64,000 nt of DNA from Liolophura sinensis (GCF_032854445.1 NC_088301.1:30920402-30984401); one strand, 5' to 3'. Numbered from the stretch's first letter, positions 1-13,059 are shown. Notes: a model not told the origin generated them from the sequence alone. Translations and numbers: made by a program.

Positions 1-3000
1 GTGTATACCTCACAAGTGAAAAAGTTTGCCAATAGCTTGCCAAAGGTTGGTTTACACAAACTTTTCAAGCATGGCGTTAACTATCAAAGAAATAAAAAAA
101 ACGATAGCGAATCTGTGCTGCTTTACATGAGTTTATGTTCAGATACGAGTGATGGCCGACTCGTCCAACCTGTCGCTCGAGACGCAGACAGTTTGGGCAG
201 AGCAATAACGTATCTCACAAAATCTAAGAATAAGCGTATTTCTGTATGCTAATGATTACAGAAAGGAAATTGTAAAGCTATTGTAAACTGTAAAAATGGG
301 TGCTATATTTTGAAGAGCTTTTTTCAGTCTGGGTTGATATGAGAGAAGATTGAGTGGCGAAGGGTGCTGCTAACACCGTTCAGTCGGTATACTTGACACG
401 TACACAGCTGCTCCTGTAGGGCTTGAGGTCAAGACAGACAGGCCGAGTCCTGATCGCGTGCTAGGAAATAATTAGGGTTCACACTTCCGGCTAAAGCAGT
501 GAACCCAGCAATTGTTCCCCTGCAGCAGAATTTGACGAAATGAAGGAAATTTGTCAAATACATGGAAGGAGTTAACGATGGCCGGCAGCTATTTCTTGGA
601 TACAAAAATGCTCTGCCCCTTGGATATTCGGAGTTGTTGTTACATGCTAGTATTCTCACTAGCTGTAAGCCTTGTCCGAGCCGGCTGGAGTTATAGCAAT
701 CTGCACATTTTTGTTTGATGATGATGAAATATATCTTATATTCATTGTCATTTACACTACAGATATCACATTTCAAAGTAATCAGTTAAAATTGTACACC
801 GATATTATAAAATTCTCATAATACTCTTAATAATACTGCTGCATGTTTTCCGTGGTAAACTTCCCGAATAAATACTTATACACTAATACTATACGAAATT
901 TACACCGGCTTATTTGTCTAATAAATCTTTTACCAACACGTGTTCGGTGCCGGAGCAGAAGCATCCGCCATCCATCAGCAGGCCGGCCAGCATTCAAAAT
1001 ATTTTTAGCATAACCAAATATTTTCTTTTGATATATTAACAGAATTAAAAAATCTGCCAGTATGTATTGAAAATATGAACAGAATTTATCGTCTGTAAAA
1101 ACTGTTTGAAACGATATTGATGAAATTCATGTGATTTTTAATGTAAATACATCACGAACTTGTAAATGTTGTATACCAGACGCGGGTAAGAGAGAGGGGG
1201 CTAATTGAAAAGTGATCGATTTCTTTGTTCTCATACCATTGTCTAATTTCGATTATCGCCCTCGACCAAATGTATCTTAATGGTGGTAAACGTTTAACAT
1301 TACCTTTATTGCTTACGGGTCTTCCAAAAACAAAATTGCATGCATTTCATCATGCATTTACATGATAATAACTAACAAATTTGCCTAATTTCCACGAAAG
1401 AAATATTTCTCATTAGAACACGCAATGATTTCACAAAGACTTGTCACTGAATGTAGTGATTCAGTAACCATTTGGTCTCGATGTCTCTCTTATGTGCATG
1501 TCCAGACGTGATTTTTCTCCGTTTCTACTGTATCTGTTATTCCAGTACGCAAGCAATTATGTCGGTGAATGAATTCCGTGCCAAACACATGACTGACTGT
1601 ACTACTTCTAAGATAAGGTCACGCCTCTGACAGACAGGATGAGCAAAGCCTCAAACAACGCAATACCTACCGCACATGACCGGTGTACTGTTATACATTT
1701 ATCCCAACAGATGGCTGAGATACCAGATCAAAGGGAAATTTATGCTTCCAGAGAGTGATGTATAAACCAACCGTTTAAGATTAATGGTTACTATTTGGTC
1801 TAGGGTACGAACAGTAACTGGACCTGGAATAACATAAAACTATTTATGGGCCAATTTAGATGAAAGCATTGTCAAGCGGATCATAGGCCCTCATTTATAC
1901 TTGGTAGGATGGTCACGAATGACATCCGCTAGATCGTAAGATCAATTGTGGTGCGGGTACATTTAGCATGAACAGATTCGATACAATGTCTAAAGACGAT
2001 TCCAAACTTCAAGCCTCTCCAACAACAAAACTTTTTCTGTTGATAGTTCACTTTGATCTCGATACTCTGCTGGCAGTGATTCTTCGTGTGGTCTCGGTAA
2101 ATCATGACTCGCAGAAATTACCATTACACAAGTCATCCTACCATCGATGAAGTTGTTTTACAATCACTGCAAAGAGCGTCGCAGAACGTAGGCCAGAACA
2201 ACGATGTGGATTGTATGGGTAACAATCGATTGTGGATACAAGCGTGCAGCGATCCTTGTAGTGTAAACACAGGCCAGTGGAACAAACATGGATCAAAGAA
2301 TGCAATTACTCGAGAGATTTTGATTAGATTGCGGGTAACTTGTATCGTAAAAACATGCATTAATCTGGTGCAATTTCAACTCAGTTAAGGTGGTTTCTAT
2401 ACAAAGCTGTAAGCGGATCACGTAAAAGCTCAACATTTTCTTCCACAAATCCGTAATTGAATGTCTAATCTGATTTATAAAACGCCAGTATAAAACCTTA
2501 TACCCTGGCGAAATATGTCTTCTTCAAGTACAAAAATACGCCTAAAAGGGTTGTTTTCAGTTGTCACCACAAAGAGCAACTCTATGAAGCCTTCAGGTGG
2601 AGTAGACTTTATGCCTCCAGGCTTAGTGAAAAACGGCGCACTTTCAATTGAACGAACTAATACAGAGTTTGATAATGTCACGTCTTTATCCAAGTAGGCG
2701 GTGTTTTTGTGTAATCTAACCGTGCGCTGCGCTTGGCACACCGTGGGAAATTGCTTTCTCTGCTAGTTATCACGATTTATACATGTATATGCATGACCAG
2801 ATCTTCCGATTAGCCTCAGCTATCGACAGTGCCAATTAGAATAATTCCATTTGTTGTCTCTGAACTGTGATACATCTCTCACCATTTGTCTGAAAATTCC
2901 ATTTTCTTTAAAAACTGAACTGATGTAAAATGACAAAAGACTTGTCTGTTTTCACACTAATTTTCATTTCGTATTCATGGGAAGCCGTGAATAATCTAAG

Positions 3001-5249
3001 GTGATCTAGAACACGGTTTTACTCTTTATTTTTGTTAGGTGATTTTCAGTCCTCTTGCTTCAGGCCTTGTTCGGCATTTCACCTCAATTAATTCAGAAGG
3101 AGGTCTCTTCGTTCATGAGAAGTCTCCAGCTCGCTAACGTTTACTAATTTGCGAGCTGCGCGTGCGCACAGTTCCATCCGATTTCGGCCATTTGTTATCT
3201 TTAAAAACAGAAGATTGATGTTCGTTTCTAAAAACTGTTATCTAAATTTCTCAGAAGTGCACAGAAAAAAAAGCACAAGCTAAAGTAACAGTGTGATGTA
3301 TTAGAGGTCCTCTAGACATCGCGAACAACTGCCATTAATTCCAGCAAATCCGCCAATTCCTACAAACCGCCGGGGTCAAGATTGCTGGGAGAGTACGATC
3401 ATGCCCGGTGAAAGCGATCACTTCCGAGTGAGAGTTGGCTGCAAACTTCCTCGCTTTATCCCAGCACTTTAGACCAGCTATCACCACACGGGATCGCACT
3501 TGACAGTCTATCCATACAACGAGCTATCATAAAAAAGAACGGAATAGTGTATCAGAATGAAATAGGCTTCATGAAAAACTGGCAGTTGGAATCTTCAGAA
3601 AATCTCGGTAGAAGAGTGTGTTTATCTAACCAATGTTCCTCCCTTTTGTCCAGCGGCTATGGGCTGGACTAATATTGATTTTTCTGCCATACAAAAATTA
3701 ACCGGCGTGTCCAATAAACTTCATTTGGAGTAAAAGGTTGGGACTGCATTAGGGCAAGCTTCAATCTCCACACACCCGGTTAGGAGTAATGGGTCTTTGA
3801 CATTAGCAGACTGTTAGTCTAAACAGACATGTTCACCTTCCAACTGTCTCTGAAATTTACCAACGCCGGAAGTACAATGATAACCACTTATGTTGGACAT
3901 TCTCCGAAAATCCGTCCACTGGTATCGATCCATCAGGTATTGGACGCTTAAGATTCATTGGTTGTTATCAAATTGGTGGAAATCATCGGCCAAGTCGGAA
4001 CGTGTTGGGAACTATTTTGGAAGTTGGTAGGAAGTTAAATTACACTGTGAGAGAAGAGTTCTATCACAGCTTTCAATACACCAACTAAAGGCCCCAGGCC
4101 GGAGAGGCATACCATCAGACCATCTACACAGAATGCAGGTTTCAGTCGGCCGGTTGGAACCACGAAAGTGCAACTTACACGAACAGATTCCGATGTTCAG
4201 ATTGGAACTTCAGATTGTTGACTTGAACCCGTGAAACTGCTCGAATGCGATGAAATTAGGCAAAGCACGTTTTACTTTTCTGAAAGACAGAACAAGAATT
4301 AGGTAAATGTGTGGTTAACGACGTTAGCTGAGGCCACTTTTCTCTGTTATGTGAGTGGATTCCCATCTGCTGTCACGCGCCTGCGAACAGTCCGCCAACC
4401 ATCAGCTGCTTCGGAGAACTCGCGTGAAATGTACACCAGGAAAGCAATAGTAGTTTGCGTGTGTGTGTATCAGAAGGACGAAACATTCCATCTATCACCA
4501 CAATTTACAAGATCGAGGATTGACATTCCAGATTGACCCGGGATCCGAAGAATTATAGCTCATCGCCCGATACAGTAATATACTTTCACACAAATTTTGA
4601 TTCTAATTAGTGATCGCTTGCTGTGTTTTGAAAAGAAGAATGGATGAACTTCATGCTCTGGAAAGTGGTTACATTTCCGAAGAACAAAACCACTTTCGAA
4701 TCATGGTGATCAACGTGCTCGTCAGAATTTAATGTACAAAGATGCATCAGGTAAAGTCATGAATGTCTGATTTTTACACCGCACAGCAAAAGGTGTCGCT
4801 AGCTCGAAAGTTTACTGTTAGTTGAAGACAGGCAGGCTAATGACACAGACACAGCTTCTACCCTCCAAGAGAAAATCGATTGAACTATTGACTGTTACAA
4901 CATTAATCAACATAGCATGCACATAGTGTGGTGGTCACAACTTTTCTTCGTTTTTCTTGGAGAGAATTGAGTGTGTTATCTTTGAGCGTCTCCCTGCCAA
5001 AGCGGTAACGTGATCAAACTGTTTTTTTTCGTTGATCGTGCCGATTTTGCGTGATGTGTTTATGGTGCCATCACGGATGTAAACAAATATCGGTGTTCTG
5101 AAGATTTCATGAAATATCCCAAAAAGTCTTATCCAATGACTCGAAGAGTAATTGGTCTGTACAAACTATGTTGAGGTTACACGATATTCTGGACGTGTCT
5201 CACTGGTGTCCAGCTAGACCTCCCTCGAGGTACAAGCCGTTGACACGTG
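1..5249. other. No gene recognised
   Basis: AT-rich sequence with stops in all frames. The open frames here (longest 115 codons, 429-776 minus) show no domain, no splice-supported continuation and no codon periodicity that I can see. It could be intergenic or intronic. Confidence 0.5.
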
Positions 5250-5342
5250 AGTATATACATTTATCAGTTAATGTACAAAAACAGAAATACATGAGTATAG
5301 ACATTTATCAGTCAATGTACAAAAACAGAAATACATGAGTAT
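5250..5342 (+). repeat. Minisatellite, left flank of LTR element
   Basis: About two units of a 44-47 bp repeat (GTATAGACATTTATCAGTCA... ending in an AGAAATACATGA segment). The same repeat resumes at 7200, showing that the array was split by the element at 5343-7199. Confidence 0.75.
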
Positions 5343-5386
5343 TGTTACGACCCAAACTGTCTGTATTATAAAGAGATGGCTTGTTC
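5343..5386 (-). repeat. 44 bp remnant of the 3' LTR
   Basis: Matches 6462-6505 at 43 of 44 positions and then diverges abruptly. No polypurine tract lies next to it, so the deletion removed the internal end and nearly all of the 3' LTR. Confidence 0.75.
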
Positions 5387-6352
5387 TGAAATGAGACTTT
5401 ATGTGTAACCGTGTAAGTATTGGCCATAGTGGCTGCTGCTTCTAATGTATCAGCCTCTTTGTCCTCACTGAAAGTTCGGACATCATCATTAATACACCTT
5501 TTAAAGTAATCAATCAGAATGATCTGTTTTAACTTTTCATAATCTTTATCTACACTTTTAGCAGAAGACCACCGCTCAAACAATTGTTCCTTCTGTCTAG
5601 CAAATGCAATGTAATTCTGATCTCTTTTCTCAAAATTTCTAAATTTCTGGCACAAGCTCATATCTTTTTAAGATAGCAACTTTCACAAAATCATAATCTG
5701 CAGCCTGTTCTTATGATAACTCTGTGTATATATCCATAGCTTTGCCCGTTAACACACTCTGTAAAAGGGTAGTCCAAAACTTTTTAGGCCACTCTAAATT
5801 TTGAGCAATCTTCTCAAACTGTAGAAAATATTTGTCTACATCAGTCTCACGAAATTGTGGCACCAATCTTATGTTTCTGGCGACGTCAAATTTTGGAGGC
5901 ATATCAGAAAAACTTAAGCCAGACCTATCTCCTAGTTTCCTCGCTTCAATTTCGCTCTGAAGTCTCAATTTCTCCATTTCGAACACTCTTTCATTTTCCC
6001 TTTCTTTAAACAACCTTTCATTTTCATTTTCCTTAAACAATCTTTCTTTTTCATTTCCATTTTGTTTAAACAATCTTTCATTTTCCTTTTCCTTCATTTC
6101 TAACTCCTTCAGTCTTATTACAGTGGAATCATCGCCCTCAGGCCTGTGCGCATCTAATGCACTTTCATCAAACTCCTGTAATTCTACCAAACATTTAGCA
6201 ATATTTAACTGCATATCTTTCTTGCGTACGGATCTTTTGATATTAAGATTCGGGTACTTGCTTAAAGCATACAAATCATTCTTATTTAACACATTAAAAA
6301 TGTCCTGATCTGGCGCTATAAACATAAACTCGTCGGGCTTAAAATCCGACAT
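5387..6352 (-). pseudogene. Broken gag-like frame of the LTR element
   Basis: The frame begins MSDFKPDEF at 6352. Residues about 80-140 are a Lys/Glu-rich coiled-coil-like stretch with repeated NERLF. It is followed by a SCAN/retroviral-capsid-like stretch (PPKFDVARNIRLVPQF, then VDKYFLQFEKIAQ) that stops at 5711. A second block in another frame (5661 to 5308, QKFRNFEKRDQNYIAF onward) continues the capsid-like region. A stop and frame changes between 5713 and 5640 break it, and the second block runs straight into the 3' LTR remnant, marking the deletion junction. No zinc knuckle or enzyme domain is present. Confidence 0.7.
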
Positions 6353-6441
6353 GATGAATAAAATCTGCTGGCAAAATTTACCACAAAGTCAAAGACTAGA
6401 AGAAGGACACAAAATCCTTTCAATTCCAATTCAAATTCAAT

Positions 6442-6459
6442 TCCTGGACAAGCACCCAA
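6442..6459 (-). promoter_or_regulatory. tRNA primer-binding-like site
   Basis: Immediately downstream of the LTR on the minus strand stands TTGGGTGCTTGTCCAGGA. By memory this matches about 15 of 18 positions of the tRNA-Pro-type primer site used by many retroelements. Its position, two bases after the LTR, supports the call. Confidence 0.55.
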
Positions 6460-6461
6460 TT

Positions 6462-7199
6462 TGTTACGACCCAAACTGTCTGCATTATAAAGAGATGGCT
6501 TGTTCGAAATACACGACAGTTTAGCCGCACAAAAAGAGTAACCAAAACCAGCAGATTTTAATTTTCAACAATTTATTAGGTTTAACAAGAACAGATAACA
6601 AGACTTATACAAATACTAAAGTATTTAAGTTTAACAAGAAAGGATAGCAGTATCTATACACATACTAAAGTACTTACATGTACAACGGTGTCAAGTCCAA
6701 ACGGACGCATATACTCCACAATGCTTAAACATGCACAGAGGCAATATTCACAAGAGGGAAAATCCACAGTATAACTGAGTGTATGACGAAATATACACAA
6801 AATTCCACAGACAGGGACCGTGTACTAATAAGCACTGTGTACACAAGAGCACAAATTAAATATACAAGTTCAGGCTGAACAAGTGCTCGGTGGAGATATG
6901 ATATAACACAGCCAGAGGCTATAAAGACACCAAAATTCATCACAAAAGGCCTACTAAAGTAACACACAGCGAAAGCATCCAAAACTCTCAATAATTCTCT
7001 GTTCTCCTCCTTTGACCTGCTTTCATAGGTCTTATATAGACTGGTGGAATTTTCTAGAATAAGAAAATTCTTGAACACTTGTTGTAAACAAACAGGCCCC
7101 AAACTGAGCGTATTCTGGAACATTCTAAGGCAGAGGCAGACAGCATATGTAAACAGTGGCAAGCTAAATTAGAAGCTGATGGCAGTTGTTCACATAACA
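6462..7199 (-). repeat. 5' LTR of the element
   Basis: 738 bases starting TGTTATGTGAACAAC and ending GGGTCGTAACA on the minus strand. The terminal 44 bases recur with one mismatch at 5343-5386. The 145-codon open frame inside it (6725-7162) shows no recognisable domain and is not called. Confidence 0.72.
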
Positions 7200-7632
7200 G
7201 TATAGACATTTATCAGTCAATGTACAAAAACAGATATACAAGAGTATAGACATTTATCTGTCAAGGTATAAAGACAGAAATACATGAGCATACACATTTA
7301 TCTGTCAAGGTATAAAAACAGAAATACATGAGTATAGACATTTATCTGTCAAGGTACAAAAACAGAAATGCATGAGTATAGACATTTATCTGTCGAGATA
7401 TAAATCATAAGTGCGTGAGTACAGTCGTTTATCTGTCAAGATACAGAACAGAAGAGAATGAGTATAGACATTTATCTGTCGAGATACAAATTATAATTGC
7501 GTGAGTATAGACGTTCACTTCTCAAGATGAAAACCATATTCGTGAGTACAGACGGTAATTTTTCTCTTAAACTCCTCACCATGAACACGTAATTACAGAC
7601 GTTTATCTCCCATGATACAAATTGTAAAACAG
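7200..7632 (+). repeat. Minisatellite, about 44-47 bp units
   Basis: Around ten units of GTATAGACATTTATCTGTCA with spacer AAACAGAAATACATGA. Units are near-identical at the left and decay to the right (GTACAGACGGTAATT and so on). It is the right half of the array begun at 5250. Confidence 0.8.
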
Positions 7633-7649
7633 AAGCATAGTTCTTTAAT

Positions 7650-7805
7650 TATGGCGCCCCACCCGAGCCATTATACTGATACGGGTCAACCAGTCGTTGC
7701 ACTATCCCCTTCATGGTGAACGCCAAGCGAGGAAGTCACAACTTCCTCTTTTAAAGTCTTAGGTGTGACTCGAACCTGGATTGACCCTGGACCTACCGCT
7801 CCCAA
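7650..7805 (-). mobile_element. SINE fragment, second mollusc-type family
   Basis: On the minus strand it reads a tRNA-like B box (CAGGTTCGAGTCACACC), then ACTTTAAAAGAGGAAGTTGT, GACTTCCTCGCTTGGCG and GACTGGTTGACCCG. This segment order recurs in dispersed repeats of bivalves as I remember them. The 5' part of the tRNA-like head is missing. Confidence 0.5.
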
Positions 7806-8020
7806 AGAGCTTGAAAACAGAAGCGAAGTCGAATGACATATAACCTGTAAATGATTTATTACGTATGAAGTGGCGAAAGCTTTCAAACAAATTTGCTTGT
7901 GAAACAAACAAAAAAATGTGTATCTTCATCCCATTTCGTCAATTGTCTATATAATTTAGCAGATTGCGGAGTGGATTTTCCAGCAAGCAGATAAGTTTTG
8001 TCAGTGTTTGTGCTGGACTT

Positions 8021-8364
8021 GGTTTCATCATGAGATGATAGTCTCTTGGCCGATATCATGTTTGCTTTACAATGATTTCAGGAAAAACAGAGAAGCTGGA
8101 GGAAGCGTTGTCAGTATTTAACTTGAGTGTCATTCTATGCTCAAAATTTAATATTCTCTGTTTGATATGTGGTGAATTTGTTTCTAGCTAAAGTTGGTTT
8201 CATCATGAGATGTTAGTCCGTTGGCCGATATCGTGTTTGCTTTACAATGATGTCAGGAAAAAAGAGATGCTGGAGGAAGCGTTGTCAGTATTTAACTTGA
8301 GTGTCATTCTATGCTCAAAATCTAATAATCTCTGTTTGATATATGGTGAATTTGTTACTAGCCA
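8021..8364 (+). repeat. Direct tandem duplication, 175 bp period
   Basis: GGTTTCATCATGAGATG begins at 8021 and again at 8196. The two copies run in parallel through TTGGCCGATATC, GAGGAAGCGTTGTCAG and CTCTGTTTGATAT with a few substitutions and small indels. Nothing coding is seen. Confidence 0.85.
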
Positions 8365-8946
8365 AAGTTGACTATCAAATATATCTCAACATATACCCAC
8401 CCCTTCACGTTTCAAAATACATTGTCAGCATTGCAGCATAATACCAAGCGCGGGTGTCCTCAATAGGGAGGTTTGGTACGGCCTGTCTGATACTTGAAGT
8501 ATTTTTACTGACGGTCTTGCTATTGGCAGACAATCGATTTGGCCTGTATCTGACGACGTGGAACAATCTGTGTTCTCAACAAGACAAGGAAATGTGCTCA
8601 TTCAGCCCAACAAAATTGCCCAGTAGACCAAGGTATCAAGGCTGTACGTATAGTTCACTGAAATCGAACCCAGTCTGAAGACTGAGTTTTCAAACTGGGT
8701 ACCGGATAGGAAAGGCAGTTGATCGCCGAATTTCTTAATCTGATTGGCGTTATTCCGGAGTATTTTCACTTCTGACGTTGCCCTGTTATCCTGACATCAC
8801 ATACAGGTTTGCTCTTTCATTTTCTCTCTGTATAAATGGGAAGATCCACTCATTTTAATATTCAAATTTCGAATAAATGCAAATGTTTTTCATGAATGTC
8901 TGCTTTAATCACTTCCTTATGTAGTATTTATTAAATGTGATTGTGT

Positions 8947-9345
8947 TAAATGAATGGAAAACATTCATTAGCCCTTGGCCCAAAGTTTAATGTAAACTGG
9001 GGAATTGATTGTTTTTTCTCATTGTTTTTAACGCCATATTCAACTGTATTTTGATCATTCTACACCCGTGACGTCTAATATATTCTATTAGCCTCACCGC
9101 TTATTTTTCAACTAATTCTTTTGGGTCGTTGGAAGTTGCCTCTATTTATACGTTTAAATTAACAGTTGGAATAAAACCCGAACTGAAGTACGTTGACAAG
9201 TTGGACTTACATGAGACCATTTACACTCACACGCTGGCAGTTCGTTTTACGGATGTAGGAAATCGGATTGTCCGGAGTAAAATACCAGCCTTTGACAAGT
9301 TACTGACGAACTTTTCCACATGTGACATATCGACAGTTGGCCTTC
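8947..9345 (-). mobile_element. SINE-like dispersed repeat, inverted copy of 10797-11189
   Basis: On the minus strand it ends in a 48 bp segment matching 11142-11189 at 45 of 48 positions. Next to it, TTGAATATGGCGTTAAAAAC and TTTACTCCGGACAATCC correspond to the same blocks of the + copy. The middle (about 9063-9235) looks like inserted or diverged sequence. Confidence 0.6.
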
Positions 9346-9439
9346 AATTAACATTCGGCTGCGCAAATTACCATTTTTCTGTGACGTGTTTAAATTTTTT
9401 TCAACCGCTTTCCTACAGTTTGATTTATTTATTCATTTT

Positions 9440-9635
9440 ATTTGATTGGTGTTTTACGCTGTAGTCAAGAATATTTCACTTATACGACGGCGGCCAGCAT
9501 TATGGTGGGAGGAAACCGGACAGAGCCCTGGGGAAACCCACGACCATCCGCAGACCCAGCATGAGCTGGACTTGAACTCACAGCGACCGCATTGAGAGAC
9601 TCCAGGGTCATTGCGCTGCGGTAGCGTGTATTACT
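9440..9635 (-). mobile_element. SINE with conserved core, minus strand
   Basis: The tail block GGTGTTTTACGC, then AAGAATATTTCACTTATACG, GCGGCCAGCATTATGG and AACCCACGACCATCCGC are the conserved core seen in many copies in this window. The tRNA-like 5' head is degenerate beyond about 9600. Confidence 0.8.
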
Positions 9636-10299
9636 ACCTCAAAAATAGCAAAAGAAGATCTATTTTGTACAAGATTTATGCTGAATGTCCAAAATCCGAG
9701 CTAAGGGCATATTGATTAAAACCAGACATTTTGTGCGTATTTTTGATTTCTTATCCTGACTGAGCGATATGAATAAGAAGAGACTGTGTGAGAGTTAAAC
9801 ATGAAGCTTATGCTGACGGCAGCTTTTGAGACTTCATCGTGAGTGGGTTTGGAGAACAACAGAGGCTTCTCCAAACCGTCTGTCAAGGATTATTCTTAAC
9901 TTAAACCTTGTTTGAGAAAGCATTTTGAGGTAAGTGTTTAGGTGGTAATAGACCTGCACAGTTCCCAGCGATAAGATTAAGGATGTAATAGCATTCTTCG
10001 TCATCTGCAGTCTAAAGTGGTTTATTCGAGCGTGAAGATTAGGGTTAATTGATACATACCGTAGCTTTCAATATATGTATGCTTGGGGCTTAACGTCGAA
10101 CGTAGCTTTTAATGGCACTATTATATACACGTGTTTGTCATATCACAACCATATCCCCCTCTAATAGTAAAACTTCAGTCGTTTTACCGAATAAAGTTTC
10201 ATCGATACCATTCGATAGAGAACTGATATGATACCGGTATGGTGAATCTGTGGATTCTCCAACTCCCACTGCTTGTGGGGCCTTGGTGACGTCCGTGTG

Positions 10300-10465
10300 T
10301 CCATCACGTTACACGTGGGAAAGCTCGTCAGTAATATAACCATATTGCCAAGCGTCGGTGGTTTACTCCGAGCAATTCGATTTCTTTCATCCATAAAATT
10401 GACCTCAACATATAGGTGACACATTCTTAAGTATGGGGTTAGACAATTTTCAAACCAAATCAGTT
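10300..10465 (+). mobile_element. SINE-like fragment (GGTTTACTCC family)
   Basis: ACACGTGGGAAAGCTCGTCAG followed by GGTGGTTTACTCCG matches the core blocks at 10990-11045. The 3' end is eroded (TTAAGTATGGGGTTAGACAA). Confidence 0.55.
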
Positions 10466-10796
10466 TTACAGCATGTCTTCGGCCCCAGAGAGCGTATAAT
10501 GTCATTGAACTAAAGTGTTAATGCCTGTCCGCAACGACCCATCGTTTCCCAAACTGTGTGCGAAAGGTACCAAGTATGCCTCACCACACAACGACTGATC
10601 TTTAACACTGAAGTCCAGGAGAGCAACGAGACAGATTGCCAATTTGCAAGTCTTTGGCATTGATCAGGATCTGTCGTTCACCAGACACACTCAATAACTA
10701 CTCGACCTGCAAACGCCGTCAGCACGGCTGAATGTGCCAATCACATGTCATTATTACATGTCATCCATTAGTTAACAAACAATCAACCAATCAAGG

Positions 10797-11189
10797 GAGC
10801 GGGTTGTGGTCACGCGGATAAGATGCTTGCCTTTTAGTCGGTATGTCATACAAGAAGGGCATGTGTTCAGAACCATTCTCAAACAAAGAACGTTGAAGAT
10901 CCCTCCGCTTCCATGGTTCGCATGGATTTGGTGTCAATACAAAGCCATGTGGTGTGGTCGTACATGAATTTCGGCACCATAACGCGCATCACACGTGGGA
11001 AAGTTCGTCAGTATAACGTCAAATGTCACTGGTTTACTCCGGACATTCCATTTTCTCCCACCCATAATATATTGGCCGAACTTGTACTAGTGCGAAACTC
11101 TTGAATATGGCGTTGAACAACAATGACAAAAATCAATCAAATACATTAAACTTTGGGCTTAGGGCTAATGAATGATTTCCATTCATTTA
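10797..11189 (+). mobile_element. tRNA-derived SINE with long 3' end
   Basis: A tRNA-like head (GTGGTCACGCGGATAAGATG as A box, GTGTTCAGAACC as a weak B box) is followed by a spacer, the ACACGTGGGAAAGTTCGTCAG and GGTTTACTCCGGACATTCC core, a GAATATGGCGTTGAACAAC tail and AATCAATCAAATA. The next 48 bp are shared with 8947-8994 in inverse orientation, so they probably belong to the repeat. Confidence 0.6.
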
Positions 11190-13059
11190 CCATAATATTC
11201 ATTTTCAATTTTAAAGTTGAGCAAAATTAGGTGTTGCATAAAACAACATACCTTTTATCTTTAAAATACTGCTGTCGCCAGTCTGATACTGAAATATAAG
11301 CTGTGGAATAAGTCTAAAAGCTAAGGCTAAGTATGTGGTTAGCGCAGTTTCGTGATCCCCAGGCTTGGTAAGCTAACATCTGACGGATGTTTTGATGACA
11401 TTCACTTCGCTCTACCTTTGTCATCCCAGTTGGGATCATCCCATTTAGTAAGCTTTAGTTCTCCAGGCCAGTTAGACAATAATCAATACCTGGGTTGACA
11501 CAGTCTGGTTGACTCGTTAACTTCGGGATTGCTTTGGAACTTCGTTACTAGTTGTCAGAGATGCTAGAAGTGAACGGTGTCGGCGCCTGGTCCATCTAAG
11601 CTCTACACACGGAAGACATGGCTTATTTGATCTTCGCTGAATAATTTTGTCGGTAGTCATTTTCCGCAGCCTACTCTATCTACTTAATGGCTGTTGACCC
11701 ACGGTTGGCATGAATGTTGTTGGCTTCCGCTGAGATCAGTATTGCCTTTGTCGAGGAGAATGTCTCCGTGCCAAAGCCGTTCTGGACCGTACAGATTTAG
11801 TTAAGATATTCAAGCACTAGTCCACTACATTTTGTCAGAGTCAATAAATACTTTAGGATTCAAATGAAAGGTTATTATTGACTAGTTTTATTTTGACAAT
11901 GCTGTAACACCCAATAAAATTAATAGCAGAAGAAAACATAAAAGTGAGGCCAAAGCCAGAGGCCAAAAGAGCGTCAAAACTTATTTGCAAATACAGTCTT
12001 TAATATTTTTATCGATTTTATTTCAAAAGAAAAGGGTATTTGAAAATATTTTGTATTGTGTGTATTTGGGACCACCTTTTCGTATACAAAATATACCAAA
12101 ACATAGTCTCAAATATACACCATACAAAAATTATTTTCGAGTGGCTTTTTCTCTGTACAGAAAAATAAAAAAAAATATTTAGGATCATATTTACGACTAA
12201 CTTTTCGCACCCTTTCATCTGATGAAATTTTTCTCCACTATTAAATATAGAATATTTACGCCTACGGATTTTCTGTGAGATGTTATAGAAAAGTATAGAA
12301 AATTTATATAAATTATCACATCCCGCATTTAGGACTATTTACAGAGAATTTAATTCTTGTTGTGAGGCATTTTTCGTTTCACCTATATAAATTCTAACTG
12401 TTTAATACGTATGTGCTTTTGTTAAGCATGTAGCTGCATGTCGCCCTGCACGTAAGACACTAAAGCTTTTCCATGTTAGAAAAGACAAAACATAATGTAT
12501 GAAGGGAAATATTTTGCGTTATAACGACAATTCTCATGTTAACGTCGTACCTAGCAGGAAATCATACTTCCTGTTTAAGGCAGAAAATGTTGACAACAGC
12601 GACCGGCTAGTTTGAATTTCGCCAGTATTGAGGATAACGTGAGTTAGGATCATAAAGTTTAAGAGCATGAGCAATTATTCATGTTTCACGGCAGACTCGA
12701 GATTCATATTACACCTGAATAATTTATCGATCTGTCTTTTTTTTTATTACATGTTTTCGGGATTTATTACACCAGCATACGGGTAACTACAGCGTGTTTG
12801 CTTGATGTTTTTTTTTTCAATGCTTGACAACACATGCGATATAATTTTCGGAGCTGATTGATTTTTCAACAAATTAGAAGCCAGCGTCTCAATTTCTTCT
12901 GTATTATGCTAAATTTAATTACACATATTTTTTTTTTTGCAAATAACTGGCCCTTATTCTGGGTATTTCATAATTTGCCGAAGGCAGCCATTTGGAAACG
13001 GGAGTAAAAATGATCTCTCCCGAAACATGTTCTAAGCCAGTTGACTCAGATTTCAAGGA
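11190..13059. other. No gene recognised
   Basis: AT-rich, with homopolymer T and A runs near 12170, 12740, 12810 and 12930. Overlapping open frames on both strands at 11985-12218 are low-complexity and look like chance. Confidence 0.5.

Larger units (their letters stand above)
5343..7199 (-). mobile_element. Internally deleted LTR retrotransposon (Ty3/Gypsy-like)
   Basis: Read on the minus strand the element has a full 5' LTR (7199 to 6462), a primer-binding-like site (6459 to 6442), a leader, a broken gag-like frame (6352 to about 5387) and only the last 44 bases of the 3' LTR (5386 to 5343). LTR ends are TGTTA...TAACA. The four bases GTAT stand on both sides (5339-5342 and 7200-7203), which is a 4 bp target duplication as in Ty3/Gypsy. 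Protease, reverse transcriptase, integrase and most of the 3' LTR are absent, so this copy is dead. Confidence 0.78.

Noticed and set aside
6725-7162. 145-codon open frame inside the LTR
   Set aside because: Lies wholly within the LTR, with no retroelement domain; chance frame.
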